Positions 34,416 through 46,577 of a stretch of DNA of 64,000 bases are shown piece after piece. Location of the stretch: assembly GCA_009760855.2 (NCBI GenBank), contig WPIO01000210.1, positions 1 through 64,000 on the forward strand, written 5' to 3'. The notes beneath the pieces are model-generated. The model did no database searches. It was not told the DNA's origin and saw nothing but the letters and a program-made list of their open reading frames with translations. Each line of letters starts with the position of its first letter. Position 1 is the first letter of the stretch. The DNA comes from Cristatella mucedo. Taxonomy: Eukaryota > Bryozoa > Phylactolaemata > Cristatellidae. Position numbers and translations under genes: made by a program.

Positions 34416-37400
34416 AATCATGTTTAAGACAAAGTAGTGACATAAAGGGATGTTTTTAGGAATATACAGACGGCAGCGTAGAGTCAGGCAAGAGTGAGAC
34501 CAGTTGATCCATGCGATCGAGAAGCTACTGTTTAGAAACAAGCACCTCATGACAAGGACTTCAGTTTAAGTATCTGTTAGGCTGTTATTTACAAAGCACA
34601 TGTAGTCTTCATTCTTAAATTGCGTCAATGCTCTACACTAAAGCTAATCCTAGAAAATCTTGCTTTAGCAAAATTGTCATTCGAAAGCTCACTGACAATC
34701 TTCGCTAGCGCTTCATCGAGGCTGGCTTGATAAAAGTGGAGCAATAGTTTATATCATGCAACGATCGCCAATAAAGAAAGCTGCTATCATGGACGTGCAT
34801 CAATTAGTAAAATGTCATCTCTTTTAAAATATTTCGAGTGTGAGCTGGTGGACCTATAACAGTTACCCCACACACCTTGCACAAACTAATTTGTAATGGT
34901 CTGTTGTGACTAATTTTCCAAGTAAGCCACAACTATCACTACATAAAAAGCTACTGGCTGTCTCACCGAAGCATTACTGCGAACTTGGGTCCTTGCTCAT
35001 TGAGAACTACCTCAGCTGTGACCAGGGTACCAAATATGAGCGTGATTTTCCTCTGGTGTAAGAGCAGACCTTACGTGTAGACAGCGATCGTACCTCATCC
35101 AGTAAGTAATTTTGGAGTCCAGCGATTTAAATGGACTCTGGATAGTATCCTGCAATTTAAAGCATGAGAGGATGAATTGCACCAGACACTTCGATATCCT
35201 ACCTGTGTTTTGCCAACCATTAGCCTTGATTTGGTTCACGTGTTAAGGCCATTCCCTAAACAAAGATGCATTAAATGATTGAGTCGTAGGCTCGAGTCCT
35301 GCTGCATATGCGAAGAACATAATAGCGACTAAATTATCTGAGGGTGCTCTACAAATTATTACATTAATTGTTGTTCTATTTATTAGACCGAGCATTATAG
35401 AACGAAAAAATTTCTTGTAAAAGGAATCTTCGGTTCAAACCCTAAAACCCAGTAAGATGCATTTTTGGCTACCCCTATGGACTCCAATTGTGCGAAGCTA
35501 GACAACTGGGCGCACAACAGTAAGTTTATTAGGAGTTGTTGCTGCAGGATTTCAAAAAGTTTAGAGGTTTTCTCTCACTTGGCTATGCTCTGAAAATATG
35601 TCAGCATAGTCAAGCTTCCACCTGTAGCAATAGCACAAGGAAATGTATATGGCGTCCTCTATCAAGGTGATTTAAAACACACTGAAAGATAATAAATTGC
35701 CGAGGATGATTGCACGGAATCGCGCTTAAAAAGCAAAAATGAGCAAAGCAAAAATGTTCTGCTATCATGCTAAAGCTAACAAAAAGCATGCACTAAATCT
35801 GTGGTTATCCTTGTCTAAAAGGAACGAAGTTGTTTCTTCGTACTAGGGCAAATAAACCGCCTCAAAGTCGAGTTAGCAGGCTAACAGAAGTGACAGTTCA
35901 TCATCGTTCAATGTATGATCAGCAATGTATAATACCACGTACGGATTGGAAAAGATATTTGCTTTCTGTAAACTATGCAGTTGTAAGATGCGAGTAGACA
36001 AATCCTATTACGACCAAGTTGATGTCTACGTCAGATACTGAAAGCGGCTTCGACATTTGACAAGGCTACATCAAATTCCGGTAACGGTGAGAGTACCAGC
36101 AGCGGTTTACAATCTTGCCTCTGAACGCTGACGATACACAACTAGATGCCGAGACAGAGTGAAACAATGGCAACCAGTTGCCAGCAAAATGACTTATTAC
36201 TTAAGGATCGTGAATCATCAAATCACTACAGCAAGCAATGCTAGCTGATTTACTAGCCTCGTACAGCAGCAGAAGATCCCTGATTGCTATTACCACCGCT
36301 TGCAGTGAGAAATGAAAGATCGCTCACTGCAGTACTCAAACTCACGACATGGATCGTAAATAGCAAGCACCATACCCCTGAGATAAGAACAGTTGACCTC
36401 AGGCATAGCCATCTGATTATGTGAGCGTCTAGCTAACTGGGTGGATGCTGTATTATGTTATACCCAGCACCAACTACTACGATTCTAGCAAATAAGGCCG
36501 GACAGAGAATAACAAGAATGCATAATATGATATGTCCTGCTTGATTGGGGAGCCTGTTCAGATAAGAGAGAAGAGATAAAATATAGCCATTGCTGTAATA
36601 CCGGTAGAAGAGATCAACTACTGTCAGGTTTCACGACAATAAGACCTGCCAGTATTGAGCTAAAGGAGTGAAGAAGGAATATTTCAAAGCGATCGATCAG
36701 CTTGGATGCATATCGTTATGCCGGAATGTTGCAATACTAATGGCTGAAAATAGGCAGGCATTTCAGAGGTACCGATTTGCTCGAGGAAACAACGGTTACT
36801 TTTGAATATTATCCAGCTCCAGTCAGGGGCAAGAAGGTATATTTAGGCATAGCCGATTTTGTAGCTTAGCCCTACTAATTTTTTAGTTACACTTGGTGTT
36901 CCCATAAACTTTATTCTGGTCTCGTCTTCGTTCACCTTAACAAAGCTGCCATTAAATCAACAATATCATTTGTATAAGCTTTGAAGAAATACTTCGTGAG
37001 AATTTGAGCCGCTAAAAGGCAGAGGAAGATACGATTGCACACGTTTAGCAGAGTGCCACCGACGCGTGCGTTAAATCGTAGGCTTACTGAGCGTTTGGAT
37101 TGCATCAAAAAAACACATCGAGTACAGACCCCTTAAACTTACCTACGAGCCACAAGCTCGCCCGACGACAGTTAGTCACTAACACCCTCTAATGCAGCCG
37201 GTCTTTCTAGTCACGAAATGCTTAATGAGACACGCTCGTGATCATGTCATATTAAAAACTGGTCATCTTGAGTCAGCAATAACCGGGAGGGCTAGCTCCT
37301 AGATAACCCCGGGTGCAAGAAGGAGCTCGAAAAGAGCTAACAAAGGAATTTAGCTTGCATTTACCTACGTGTAAAATAGCAAAAAGAGGTGGCTTATTGT

Positions 37401-37457
37401 TTTCAAATCTTGTTGTGACCCCACGACCGTCGCTACTGCGGGTACAGGTACAGCAAA
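34416..37457. other. Anonymous sequence with two SINE relics
   Basis: No supported gene in 3 kb. A worn S2 occurs at about 35280-35375 (+) (ggctcgagtcctgctgcata) and a worn S1 at about 36240-36385 (-). The rest is unassigned. Confidence 0.4.
36240..36385 (-). mobile_element. SINE S1, worn copy
   Basis: The reverse strand shows the B-box region and the S1 body order (gcaagcggtggtaatag, gctgctgtacgag, tcagcta). Diverged. Confidence 0.5.
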
Positions 37458-40250
37458 CGTGGCTTTAGAGCTGATCACTCCCCAGAGTCAGCATTGCTTC
37501 GGGTATACAACGACCTACTTAGGAATGCAGACATGGGTAGAGTGTTTCTGCTTGTTTTGCTCGATCTTTCGGCAGCTTTTGATACCATCGATCACAAAGT
37601 TCTTCTAGAGCGCCTCTCATCTCGCCTGGGCATCACTGGCACTGCTCTGCAGTGGTTCAGGTCCTATCTCAGTGGGAGACTCCAGAGCATTGACGTGAAT
37701 GGACAAAGATCATCTGAAGTACCTCTAAAATATGGAGTACCTCAGGGCTTCGTGCTAGGTCCGGTTCTTTTCACGGTTTATACTCTCCTTCTTGCTGATG
37801 TAATTGCCAAGCACAACCTAGGCTTTCACTTCTATGCGGATGACATTCAGTTGTACCATTGCTTTGATCCCTCCCAGTCTTCGACCACCCCAAATTCTCT
37901 CAACTCGCTGCATGCGTTGATGACATCCGCATATGGATGGCAGCAAATTTTCTAAAACTAAACGATGATAAAACTAACTTACTAGTTATGAGAAACCCAG
38001 TGTGATTCGGAGATTGGAAAGGCTGACTCTCAAAATAGGCTCTGCCAGCATATCTCCGGTTGAACCAGCTCGAAATCTAGGTGTCATATTCCAAAGCGAC
38101 CTCTCGTTAGACGTGTAGCGCCCGGCTGGCTTTGGCTGAATTTTAGCGCGAACAAGAGCTGTTCGGCGGCGGGCTAGAGCCCCTTTGTCCTGGAGCAGTG
38201 AGCCAGAGAGGAGCGTCAGTGCGGTTAGAGAGGAAGCGCTTAGGAGCAGGCCAGGAAGCTCTGAGACGAGCGGCGGCGATTCGGCCTTTAGAATTGGTCC
38301 GATACTCGCGGAAGCTGCTGATAGATGTTGGCTGGCCTGTCAACCCCCGCCTTCCCTCTTTCCAAGAAAGAATCTTCTGGAACCCATTCGCCATTCAAGC
38401 TGGACGGAGGTACCCTTCCAGTGGCCTGGGGACGGTAGTAATTCCTTTCTGTAATGGGCCAAGGTGTCCGGGCCCAATACCACTAAGCTCTTGCCCATTG
38501 TTCCAGCTAGGTATTTAAGAGTCGAGCGACGCTCGCTCTTGGCCTCGTGTCTTTTTGTCTGTGGTCTTCTGTCTTTGGTCCGGCTCCGCCGTCGGACTCG
38601 TTTTTCTCTGGAAGCGAGGGAGGAGGGCGGGCTGTTCGCCAGCGATTGACGGAACAGGACGAGACAGCTCTAGGAGGATTCGGTGGAACCCCACCGAACA
38701 CGGTCGTATCGCGCCCGAGCTGGCATTTTTGTGTGTTCATTCGTGTTTTGTGTTTCTTTTGTGTCGTGTGTGTGCGCGCTAGCACGTGCTCTCGGCATAG
38801 GGATTTGCCGGCGCGAGCTAGGCGTAGTTGGCGTGTGTGGAGCTCTAGTTCACCGGGTAGGGTTCAGGCTCCGGGTCGCGCTTCAGTGTGGAGAAGTATT
38901 TCCTCCGCAGGAGTGCTTGAGTTGGCGTGTGTGGAGTATTCCGGTCGCACTGGTGGAAACCGAGTTCTAGTTCACCGGGTAGGGTTTAGACTCCGGTTCG
39001 CACTTCAGTGTGGAGAAGTACTCCCTCCGCTCGAGTGTTTAAGTTGGCGTGTTTGGGGTATTCCCTCGGCACAGGTGGGAACGGATTCCTAGTTCACCGG
39101 TTAGGGTTTAGGGTCCGGGTCGCGCTTAGTGTAGAGGAGTATTCCCTCCGCAAGAGTGTTGAACGTGCGAGGAGTGTGGAGATAAAGCTGAACTAGACGC
39201 GCAGCGACTTTGTGCGCTTGCGAATAAAGTTCAGTAAAATCCCCAATTTGTGTGTCTTGCTTCCAATTCACGCCGCGGACTCACGACCCCCTTTAGTAAC
39301 GGTAAGCAGGTCAGCGCCAGAAACGCTCGTTTCGTGGCGGCCAGCTTATTGCGCGTAGGCGCGCACCGAACGGCATTAGGCGATAGGCTACGCCGCTAGG
39401 TAAGTGGCAGGTCAAGCTTACCCCGCCGAGCCTTCGGCGTTACAGACGACCATATCAGCTCCACAGTCAAGTCTGCCTATTTCCAGCTTCATAATATTGC
39501 TACAATTCGGGCTAGTTTAGATAAGGATACTACGTCCAAGTTGGTCCATGCATTCGTGACATCCCGTCTCGACTTCTGCAACTCACTGCTTACTGGCCTA
39601 TCAGCATGTGTGATCACGCAATTGCAGCTGGTGCAAAACTCTGCAGCTAGGCTTGTCTGTCGTGAGCGTCGCAGTTGCCACATTATACCACTTCTCGCCT
39701 ACCCGCACCTGCTACCAGTCAAGCAACGGATTGACTTCAAGGTTCTTGTCGCTCACTTTTAGGTCCCTTCATTCTATTGCTCCAGCCTATCTCTCAGATA
39801 TACTACCCCACCAGGCCAAGCATCGTACCACCCGCTTTTCGGATTCAAACAGTCTAGAAATACCTCGTACAAACCTTAAATCCTTTGGAGACCGTGCATT
39901 TAGTTTGTATGCTCCCAAAGCCGGGAACTCCCGACCTGCGTCAGAACATCCCCTGACCTGACCACATTTAAAAGGAACTTAAAAACACACCTATTTAGGA
40001 CAGCATTTAGTGGGTCCCTGTGATTCGTCCTTAATGTGCTTATGCGTGCTGACACTGTGCATGCTGCCCCTAACCACATTTGCATTCTGACCCTGTGCAC
40101 GTCACCCCTAACCATATTATTCATTTTGCTTGTTTTTTAAGCATTATTTTACTTACCATTCAATTGCATTTCCCTTTTCAGCAAATGTAAAGTGCTTAGA
40201 AAGAGATTAAGTTCTCTGAGGGCGCTTTATCAAGTGCATTATTATTATCA
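37458..40250 (+). mobile_element. LINE-B with RT domain, split by a solo LTR
   Basis: The left part (37458-38113) encodes RT motif A (LLDLSAAFDTIDHKVLL), motif B (GVPQGFVLGPVLF) and motif C (FHFYADDIQLY). The sequence resumes at 39445 with the target site repeated and continues through the thumb region ([33 protein letters not shown]) to the hairpin and (ATT)n end near 40250. The 5' end, including any endonuclease, is missing. CR1/L2-type LINE. Motif C Tyr-Ala-Asp-Asp is intact, but downstream frames are broken. Confidence 0.88.
38114..39444 (+). mobile_element. Solo LTR (fossil LTR retrotransposon, type 1)
   Basis: Begins TGTAGCGCC and ends GGCGTTACA (TG...CA with a short inverted terminal repeat) and is flanked by GACG on both sides, a 4-base target-site duplication inside LINE-B. 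It contains a TATA-like tatttaag near 38512, AATAAA at 39223-39228, and three direct repeats of about 118 bases (about 38820-39170). No internal coding region remains, so it is a solo LTR. A 4-base duplication is compatible with Ty3/gypsy-like elements, but the family cannot be proven from an LTR. It is younger than the LINE-B it split. Confidence 0.8.
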
Positions 40251-40849
40251 TTAATATCAACGTGTAGAGACGCGAAGCTCGAAATACGCCAACAGCAACG
40301 ACACAGCACTATGTGTCCTGCAGTAAGGGCTAACGGCAACGTCGGATTAGGAAAATTGTAATTAAAATTTCCCGTATATTATGACCAATATGGCTGATGA
40401 CTTCCGGCAGACACGTTTACACGCTTACATTACCTCACGTTCCAAGCTATGACTCACCAAACGGCATGCTCACAGTCGTCCCTGGCTTTTCACAGATAAC
40501 TAATTCTGGGCTCTACCACGATAACTGAACTACCACGAAGTAGGAATCTTCATTTATAAATCAAATATTTGCCCGTTAGACCATATAAAACCTGTTTACA
40601 ATCCCTTAAACACATTTTAACATTATTAGAGCCCTCTGGACATGAAATAACACCCCTTAAGTCACCCTTTGCACTCGTAATGCCTAATGTATTAGACTAA
40701 ATAGGAGAAAATAAGAATGATTGGACGATACAATATCACATTATCATTATCGTAAATTCAACTAAGCACACGCACAGTCTTTACACACAGCCACTGAGCT
40801 ACTAAAATAAAGAGAACTAATCGTTAAAATTACGCATAGTTAATAGGCT
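40251..40849. other. Anonymous AT-rich sequence
   Basis: Nothing recognised. Confidence 0.45.
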
Positions 40850-41715
40850 TTGCCGTCCTAATAGGTGACGCTATTGTGCGGCCATCACCGATTGCTCGAA
40901 ATTTAGGTGTCGTATTCGACAGCTGCCTCAATTTCAAAAGCTTCATTCAGAAGACTGCCTCTACAGCTAGCCACCACATCCGATCCCTGACCAAGATTGG
41001 GAGCTGTCTCCCACAGTGGCTTGTAAAAATTTAATTATCTCTCTAGTTCTGTCTCGGCTTGATTATTGTAATTCCCTTTTGGTTGGGCTGCAAAAGAAAG
41101 CTATTATGCCACTACAGCGGACAATGAATATGGCTGCAAGGCTGGTCTTCAAGTCCCAGTGGTTTGAGCACGTGTCTCCTTTGCTGAAGGAGCTAAGATG
41201 GTTGCCGGTTGAGCAACAGATACAGAGCAAAGTTCTTATGCTGACCCACAAGGCCCGCCACGGCTTGGCTCCGTCATACCTAGCTGAGCTGCTGCATCAG
41301 TTTCAGCCTGTTCGAGCCCTCAGGTCCTGTGTGGACAATAAATTAGCTGTCCTATTCCTCCGCTTAAAGACAGTTGGCGACAGAAGCTTTAGCTCTGCAG
41401 GTCCTAGACTGTGGAACTCGCCTCTACAATTCTTACGCAACGACAACTACTCTCCTACTGCCGACTATGGCACATCCTTTTCAGCGGTCCTGAGCTGCTA
41501 CTTCTATGCTACTCACTACCTCAACTGCTCTCCTGACTCTGCTATGCTTCCCACTTTCTCTTTGTTGCGTGAGACGAAGTCTGTTGGCTACCGAATGCGT
41601 ACCGAAAGCCGCTTAGGCTGTGAGTGCGCTATACAAAACTCTCCTGCGTAACACCCACATGGCCTAATGACTTTGTGGAGTTACAGACGGAGATACATAC
41701 ATACATACATAGTTC
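40850..41715 (+). mobile_element. LINE-A 3' half, young
   Basis: Open for 211 codons (41016-41651), with LSRLDYCNSLLVGL, RWLPVEQQIQSKVLMLTHKA, KTVGDRSFSSAGPRLWNSP and the LINE-A end ESRLGCECAIQNSPA. It ends with ggagatacatacatacatac, a short ATAC repeat at the 3' terminus. Nearly identical to 11158-12000 on the other strand. Confidence 0.9.
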
Positions 41716-43109
41716 TTGCGTACACACAAAGAGAGGCCAAGCGCTTGCACCTGCGTTAAACGGCGTGAGGGGGTGCTCGAATACAAAGGCCTACAGTCAA
41801 TACGTAGAGTAACTTTAATTTGACTACCGGAGTGTACAATTGAATTAGACAACCAAGCCCGCCCTCTATCATTTTCACTATCTCGATTCGCTTTTCGATG
41901 AATATATTTAAACAGAAAACGCGATAGAATGAAGCCGTGAGAGCCGAAGAGCGAAGTGGCGAGGGACGACAACAATCCAAGGGAACGACTGCGGTCGGAT
42001 TTGTGCCTATAAATGGCGAAGACTTGAGTCATGCGACAGTTTTGCTCACACGTAATCATAAATGGCAATGCTCATAAGCCTCGGCTTGTCGCCGCCATTT
42101 TACGAGTGGTTCTCACCTGAAAGTGAGCACCAAGCTCATCGCTCCTAATCTCAAGCTTCAGCTGTCAGGCTCGTGGTTTATAAAAATCGCGTGGCATTGT
42201 TGTTGAATTCTAACTCATTTGATGGCAATCCGGAAGGCGGAAACACAAGTAGCTGGCCCTCCCCCGCCCGCCCTGTCGGGTACTGGTACGGACGGGGTGA
42301 GTCATTAAGCTTGCTACCGGACGCGCCCTTTGGCTTCTGACGCGCTAGGCCGTAGGCGAATCTTTTGAGCGCTCAGTTTTATCTTTCGCTCACCAGCGGT
42401 CGCGCGAGCGAGCCTGCCTAAGAGTTTAGCTACAACCCTGCCTTGCCAACCGAGTGCTTCGGACTATTCGGGCTGTTGTAGCTCTTCCGGATCGAAGCTA
42501 CTACTTCCCGTCGGACCGCCGTCACCCGGCGAACGAGTGCCGACGCTAACACGTGCGTCTTGAGAGTTCGAGGCGTGTCCTCGTGCTGCGACTCTAGACT
42601 CGGGATCCTTGACCCGGTCTGTTAGTTTGCTGACGGGCTGGCTGTAGGGCTGGGGCAGAGCGGATGCTGAGTTGAGCTCGGTCGGTAGCAGCCTCCATGC
42701 GAGCTCCCACTGCCCATTTACCGGATATACCATGGATACAATATCGATGTGCCGACACACTGATTTACAGACAAAATACAGGAGCACGGCGTACTTCGCT
42801 GCCAAAAGAGTATGTAATTCAACACACATCTTTGAATTGTTGAGCCGCACAATGATAAAAGTGATATCGCATGCAGCTCGAAATAAAATGCCACCAACAT
42901 ACTGACGCATTCCAAGCTTTAGTGTCAATTGTAATCGCCAATGACCGCGAAAGTACTTGTATTCTCTCCTCCCGATTGCGAGCCTCTTTTTAATTGGCTC
43001 TGTCTGCGTTCGCATATGCCACGCGCTACTTCGGGAGAGTTGACGATATGAAGAGAAGTGTGAAAGCTGCCACACTGGAACAGGCGCAGGCGGTCACATT
43101 ACGGGAAGC
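41716..43109. other. Intergenic sequence downstream of the glycosyltransferase-like gene
   Basis: The 3' flank of the minus-strand gene at 43110. CpG-rich pieces occur at 42230-42660. Open frames on both strands have no recognisable product. I find no convincing minus-strand AATAAA close to the stop. Confidence 0.35.
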
Positions 43110-44423
43110 TCAAAGCACGGGCGCAGCTCTCACGGCACCACGGCAGTATCGCACCGAGCCAGCGCTGCTGGTGCCTCGCTGCACCGTGAAGTTGAGCTCA
43201 CGAATGGCGTGCATGCTGGCGTTGAACTGCCACATATTGGCCGACAGAATGTTGAGCACGCACTGATCGAAGCGATGACAGTTAGCGTATCGGCCGTGGT
43301 CCTTGGAGAACTGGCACGCGGTAGGGCGCGGCACTGGCGCGATGCAGCGCACGTCCAGAGCACACCAGTAGTACCAGCGCAGCACGCGATCGAAGAGCTC
43401 GCGCGTGTTGGCGACGATGAACGACCCGCCCATCGCGCAGCGCGTCGTCTTCAGGCGCTCCTGGTCCGTGGCGAGGTAGTCAAACATCTGCCGATGCGTG
43501 GCCTCGAAGACGAAGTGGCCCGTGCCGAGGAACTTGAGAAGGCCACGGTGCTCGCGAGCCTTAGCAGCGGCCAAGCTGAGGTCGCCCGACCGGAAGCGAA
43601 CGGAGGAGTCCAGCCACCAGATGACGCGGTGCTCTTCGAACGATTGCAGAATGCACAGAGGCTTGAACGCGTACGTAACCAGCGAGCCGACGTGCGAGGG
43701 GAAGAGCGAGAAGTTGAACTTGCGGTAGGCGACGCCGCACAGGGCGCTCACGTTGGCCGCTTGCGCTTCCGTCAGGCCGACGTCCCAGTAGAGTATGGGT
43801 CGGCCCGGGTGGTGCAGTTGCACGTTCTCGATGAGAGCGAGGCTTTCGGTGAAGTGGTTGGCACTCGCGCCGGTGACGAACACGAGCGAGCTTGCGATGT
43901 CCACCTCGGCGAGCGAGGCCGCCGCTCGTCGGCCGCTGCTCTCGACGACGTCCTCGAGACGCGTCGGTATGCGGACTCGCTTCGGCGCCGTGCGGCAGGT
44001 CAGGTTGGCGCCTCTGACGGTCGTCGTCAAGCAGGCGGAGTGTGCACGCTCCGTGTACTCTTCCCGGGCCGCCGGCCGCGCTCCGGAGGCTGCGCCACGG
44101 GCCGACTTTGCCGTAGTACGAGTGACGGCTTTCTTCTCGGGCGCGGCGCGCGGCGCCACCGCAGCTACCGCGTTAGTGACGCCAGGAAGGCTTCCGGCAG
44201 CGGCCCGATAGGTGGCTCGCTGTGACGCCAGCAGCCTCGCTGCTGTGACGGCCACAGCGCTGGCGGCATCAGTCACGCCTCTTTTCCGTTCGTTCGGATA
44301 CTGACGGTCGTCGCTCGCAGCCCCGCTGCTGCGTGCGAATTGGAACAAAATGTTTGCGCAAATTAGGACCGCTGAGATTCTCGCTGTGGCCTTGAGGATT
44401 TTTCGGGGCGTCAGCGCTGCCAT
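43110..44423 (-). CDS. Type II membrane protein, DUF1647-like (glycosyltransferase-type fold)
   Basis: A single-exon ORF of 437 codons. ATG at 44423 has G at -3 and G at +4, with an in-frame TAA 12 bases upstream. Residues 1-11 are basic, 16-30 form one hydrophobic anchor (signal-anchor, no cleavage site expected), and 31-165 are an Ala/Arg/Thr-rich stem. The globular part starts near 178 with LVFVTGASANHFTESLALIE, then PILYWDVGL (209-217), YRKFNFSLFPSHV (233-245), TYAFKPLCI (250-258), WWLDSSVRF (269-277), a GHFVFEATH segment and CHRFDQCVLNIL (382-393). This motif order resembles the DUF1647-type animal proteins related to nucleotide-sugar glycosyltransferases. Five N-glycosylation sequons (N140, N224, N237, N401, N411) and paired Cys fit a Golgi-lumenal protein. 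A LDSS motif stands where a DxD might be expected. Substrate unknown. Lack of introns could mean a retrocopy, but the frame is intact. Confidence 0.8.
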   Translation of the reverse strand: MAALTPRKILKATARISAVLICANILFQFARSSGAASDDRQYPNERKRGVTDAASAVAVTAARLLASQRATYRAAAGSLPGVTNAVAAVAPRAAPEKKAVTRTTAKSARGAASGARPAAREEYTERAHSACLTTTVRGANLTCRTAPKRVRIPTRLEDVVESSGRRAAASLAEVDIASSLVFVTGASANHFTESLALIENVQLHHPGRPILYWDVGLTEAQAANVSALCGVAYRKFNFSLFPSHVGSLVTYAFKPLCILQSFEEHRVIWWLDSSVRFRSGDLSLAAAKAREHRGLLKFLGTGHFVFEATHRQMFDYLATDQERLKTTRCAMGGSFIVANTRELFDRVLRWYYWCALDVRCIAPVPRPTACQFSKDHGRYANCHRFDQCVLNILSANMWQFNASMHAIRELNFTVQRGTSSAGSVRYCRGAVRAAPVL

Positions 44424-44619
44424 AGCGACAGATTAGCCACCAGCGCCAGCGAGAGCCGGCGAAGGCTGATGCGGCTGTGGCAACTGCAGCAGCACTGGCT
44501 CGAAACTGAGGACGACGGCAGGAGGCAGCAGCAGAGAATACGGCTCCGATGTAGCAGTTACGCCAGGTAGAAGGATCTGGAAAGAAAGTTCGCGGCGACA
44601 GTCGCATCGCTTAATATAG
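44424..44619 (-). promoter_or_regulatory. GC-rich 5' flank of the glycosyltransferase-like gene
   Basis: CpG-rich sequence with Gln/Leu-like CAG/CTG triplets directly upstream of the ATG. It presumably holds the 5' UTR and promoter, although no TATA box or initiator is distinguishable. An S2 SINE starts at its far edge. Confidence 0.35.
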
Positions 44620-44752
44620 CTCATTTGTACGATACCCTAAGAGACCTTAATCTTGATTCAGGCTCTTCACATTTGCTAAGGGGTTAGAGCCCACGACCTC
44701 TATCAGATCTTGGTTGGGACGAGCACTATAACCGCTGTGGAAAACCAGTGCC
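44620..44752 (-). mobile_element. SINE S2, worn copy
   Basis: In reverse: a head like ggttttccacagcggttata, B-box-like gggctctaacccc, and a tail with gcctgaatcaagattaaggt. It lies about 200 bases upstream of the glycosyltransferase-like ATG. Confidence 0.65.
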
Positions 44753-44754
44753 AT

Positions 44755-44950
44755 GAAATCGACGTGCTGCATGACTGGGAGCCAGTGCAGGTCGATGAGA
44801 TTGGTGTGATGTGGTACCGGCGATGCGCGAGACATACAAGCCTGGCTGCAGAGACTGGCATCAGCTGCTAACGCTTGATTGTGGAGGCCGGTAGCCCATG
44901 CAGTGAGTTACAGAAGTCGAAGCGGAATGTCGCACATGCATGGACCAATT
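44755..44950 (-). mobile_element. LINE-B fragment (RT C-terminal region)
   Basis: Reverse similarity to the region for [12 protein letters not shown] and NSAARLVC (gggagccagtgcaggtcgat, gcagtgagttacagaagtcg). Degenerate. Confidence 0.65.
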
Positions 44951-44957
44951 TAGATGC

Positions 44958-46350
44958 GTATAATAATAATAATGCAATGGATAAAGCCCTGAGAGAACTC
45001 AATCTCTTTCTAGGCGCTTCAAATTTGCTGCAAAGGGAAGCGCAATTGAAGGGTGAGTAATATCATGCTCGATAAATAACATGAATAACATGGTTAGGTG
45101 TGACAAGCACAGGGTCAGCATGCACAAGTGGTTAGTGGCAGCATGAACAGTGTCAGCATGCATAAGCACATCGAGGACGAATCACAAGGACCCACTAAAT
45201 TCTGTCCTAAATAGGTATGTCTTTAAGTTTCTTTTAAATGTGGTCAGGTCAGGGGATGTTCTGATGCAGGTCGGGAGGGAGTTCCAGGCTGTGGGAGCAT
45301 ACGAGCTAAATGCACGGTCTCCAAAGGATTTAAGGTTTGTACGAGGTATTTCTAGACTGTTGGATTCCGAAAAGCGAGTGGTACGATGCTTTGCCTGATG
45401 GGGTAGTATATCTGAAAGGTAGGCTGGAGCCATAGAATGAAGAGACCTAAAAGTGAGCGACAAAACCTTGAAGTCAATCCGTTGCTTGACAGGTAGCCAG
45501 TGCAGGTCGGCGAGAAGTGGAGTAATGTGGCAACTGCGCCGCTCACGACAGACAAGCCTAGCTGCAGAGTTTTGCACCAGCTGCAATCGCCTGATCGCAC
45601 ATGCCGGCAGGCCAGTAAGCAGTGAGTTGCAGAAGTCAAGACGGGATGTCACGAATGTATGGACCAACTTAGACGTGGTATCCATATCTAAACAAGCCCG
45701 AATTTTAGCATGATAAATATCTAAGAAAGCCCGAATTTCAACAACGCTATTTAGATGAACGTATGCGGACTTGACCATGGAGCTGTTGTGGTCGTTGAAA
45801 GGTCATTTTGGAACACGATGCCTAGATTTTGTGAAGATTCCAGAGGAGAATTTAACTCGGAGCCGATTATGAGTGCTGTTTTTTAATTTCTGAATCACAC
45901 TTTGTTTGCCATAACTATTATGTTCATTTTATCATCATTCAATTTAAGAAAGTTAGCTGCAATGCATGTGCGGATTTCGTCAATGCATGCATTAAGGGTT
46001 TTGAGAGAATTTGATATGCTGGCGGTCCGAGGGGTAATGAAAGCAAATTTACAACCTGATGTCATCTGCATAGATGTGAAAGCCTAGGTTTTGTCTGGCA
46101 GTTACATCGGAAAGAAAGAAAGTATAAAGCATTAAAACAACAGGGACAAGCACAGAGCCCTGAGGTACCCTACACTTTAGTGATTCCTAGGATGTTCATT
46201 GTCTGTTCATATCGTTACTCAGGAGTCTCCCACTGAGATAATTACATTGCAGTATCAGTAATGCCGAGGCGAGATGAGAGGGTGCTCATAAAAGAATTGG
46301 TGATAAGTAGTATCAAAAGCTGCCAAAATAGCGAACAAGCTAAGCAAAGT
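44958..46350 (-). mobile_element. LINE-B, RT C-terminal half, young 3' part
   Basis: Minus strand: (ATT)n tail, hairpin, 3' UTR, then an open frame of 198 codons (45182-45778) with [44 protein letters not shown] and FKRNLKTYLFRTEF. It continues less intact toward motif A (dttttgatact-like LAAFDT region at about 46310-46345). The first 700 bases are almost identical to 17605-18330 and 54253-54962. Confidence 0.85.
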
Positions 46351-46577
46351 GGTTAGCCACTAGATGCATTGGTTTTTTAAATCTCTTGCTTTTGGCAAGA
46401 TGTCAAAGAGTGGGAGGTATTTGCTGTTTTCCTCGTTAGTTCTCACAAATTACCCCAGATAACTGTATATAGCTATTAGGCACGGCGGGTCATCATTCAT
46501 GTGCGATGATGAGTGAGACTAATCCAAAGCAAGCGACGAAGAGCGGCGACGGAGCCGAGGGGTGGGTGTCGCTGGAG

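Noticed and set aside
38547-39092. 181-codon frame inside the type 1 LTR and similar frames in its second copy
   Set aside because: These lie within LTR direct repeats and reflect the repeat structure. An LTR is not expected to code here.
39095-39115. Telomere-like gttagggtttaggg units, also at about 57150 and 57285
   Set aside because: They belong to the 118-base repeats of the LTR and never form a tandem TTAGGG array.
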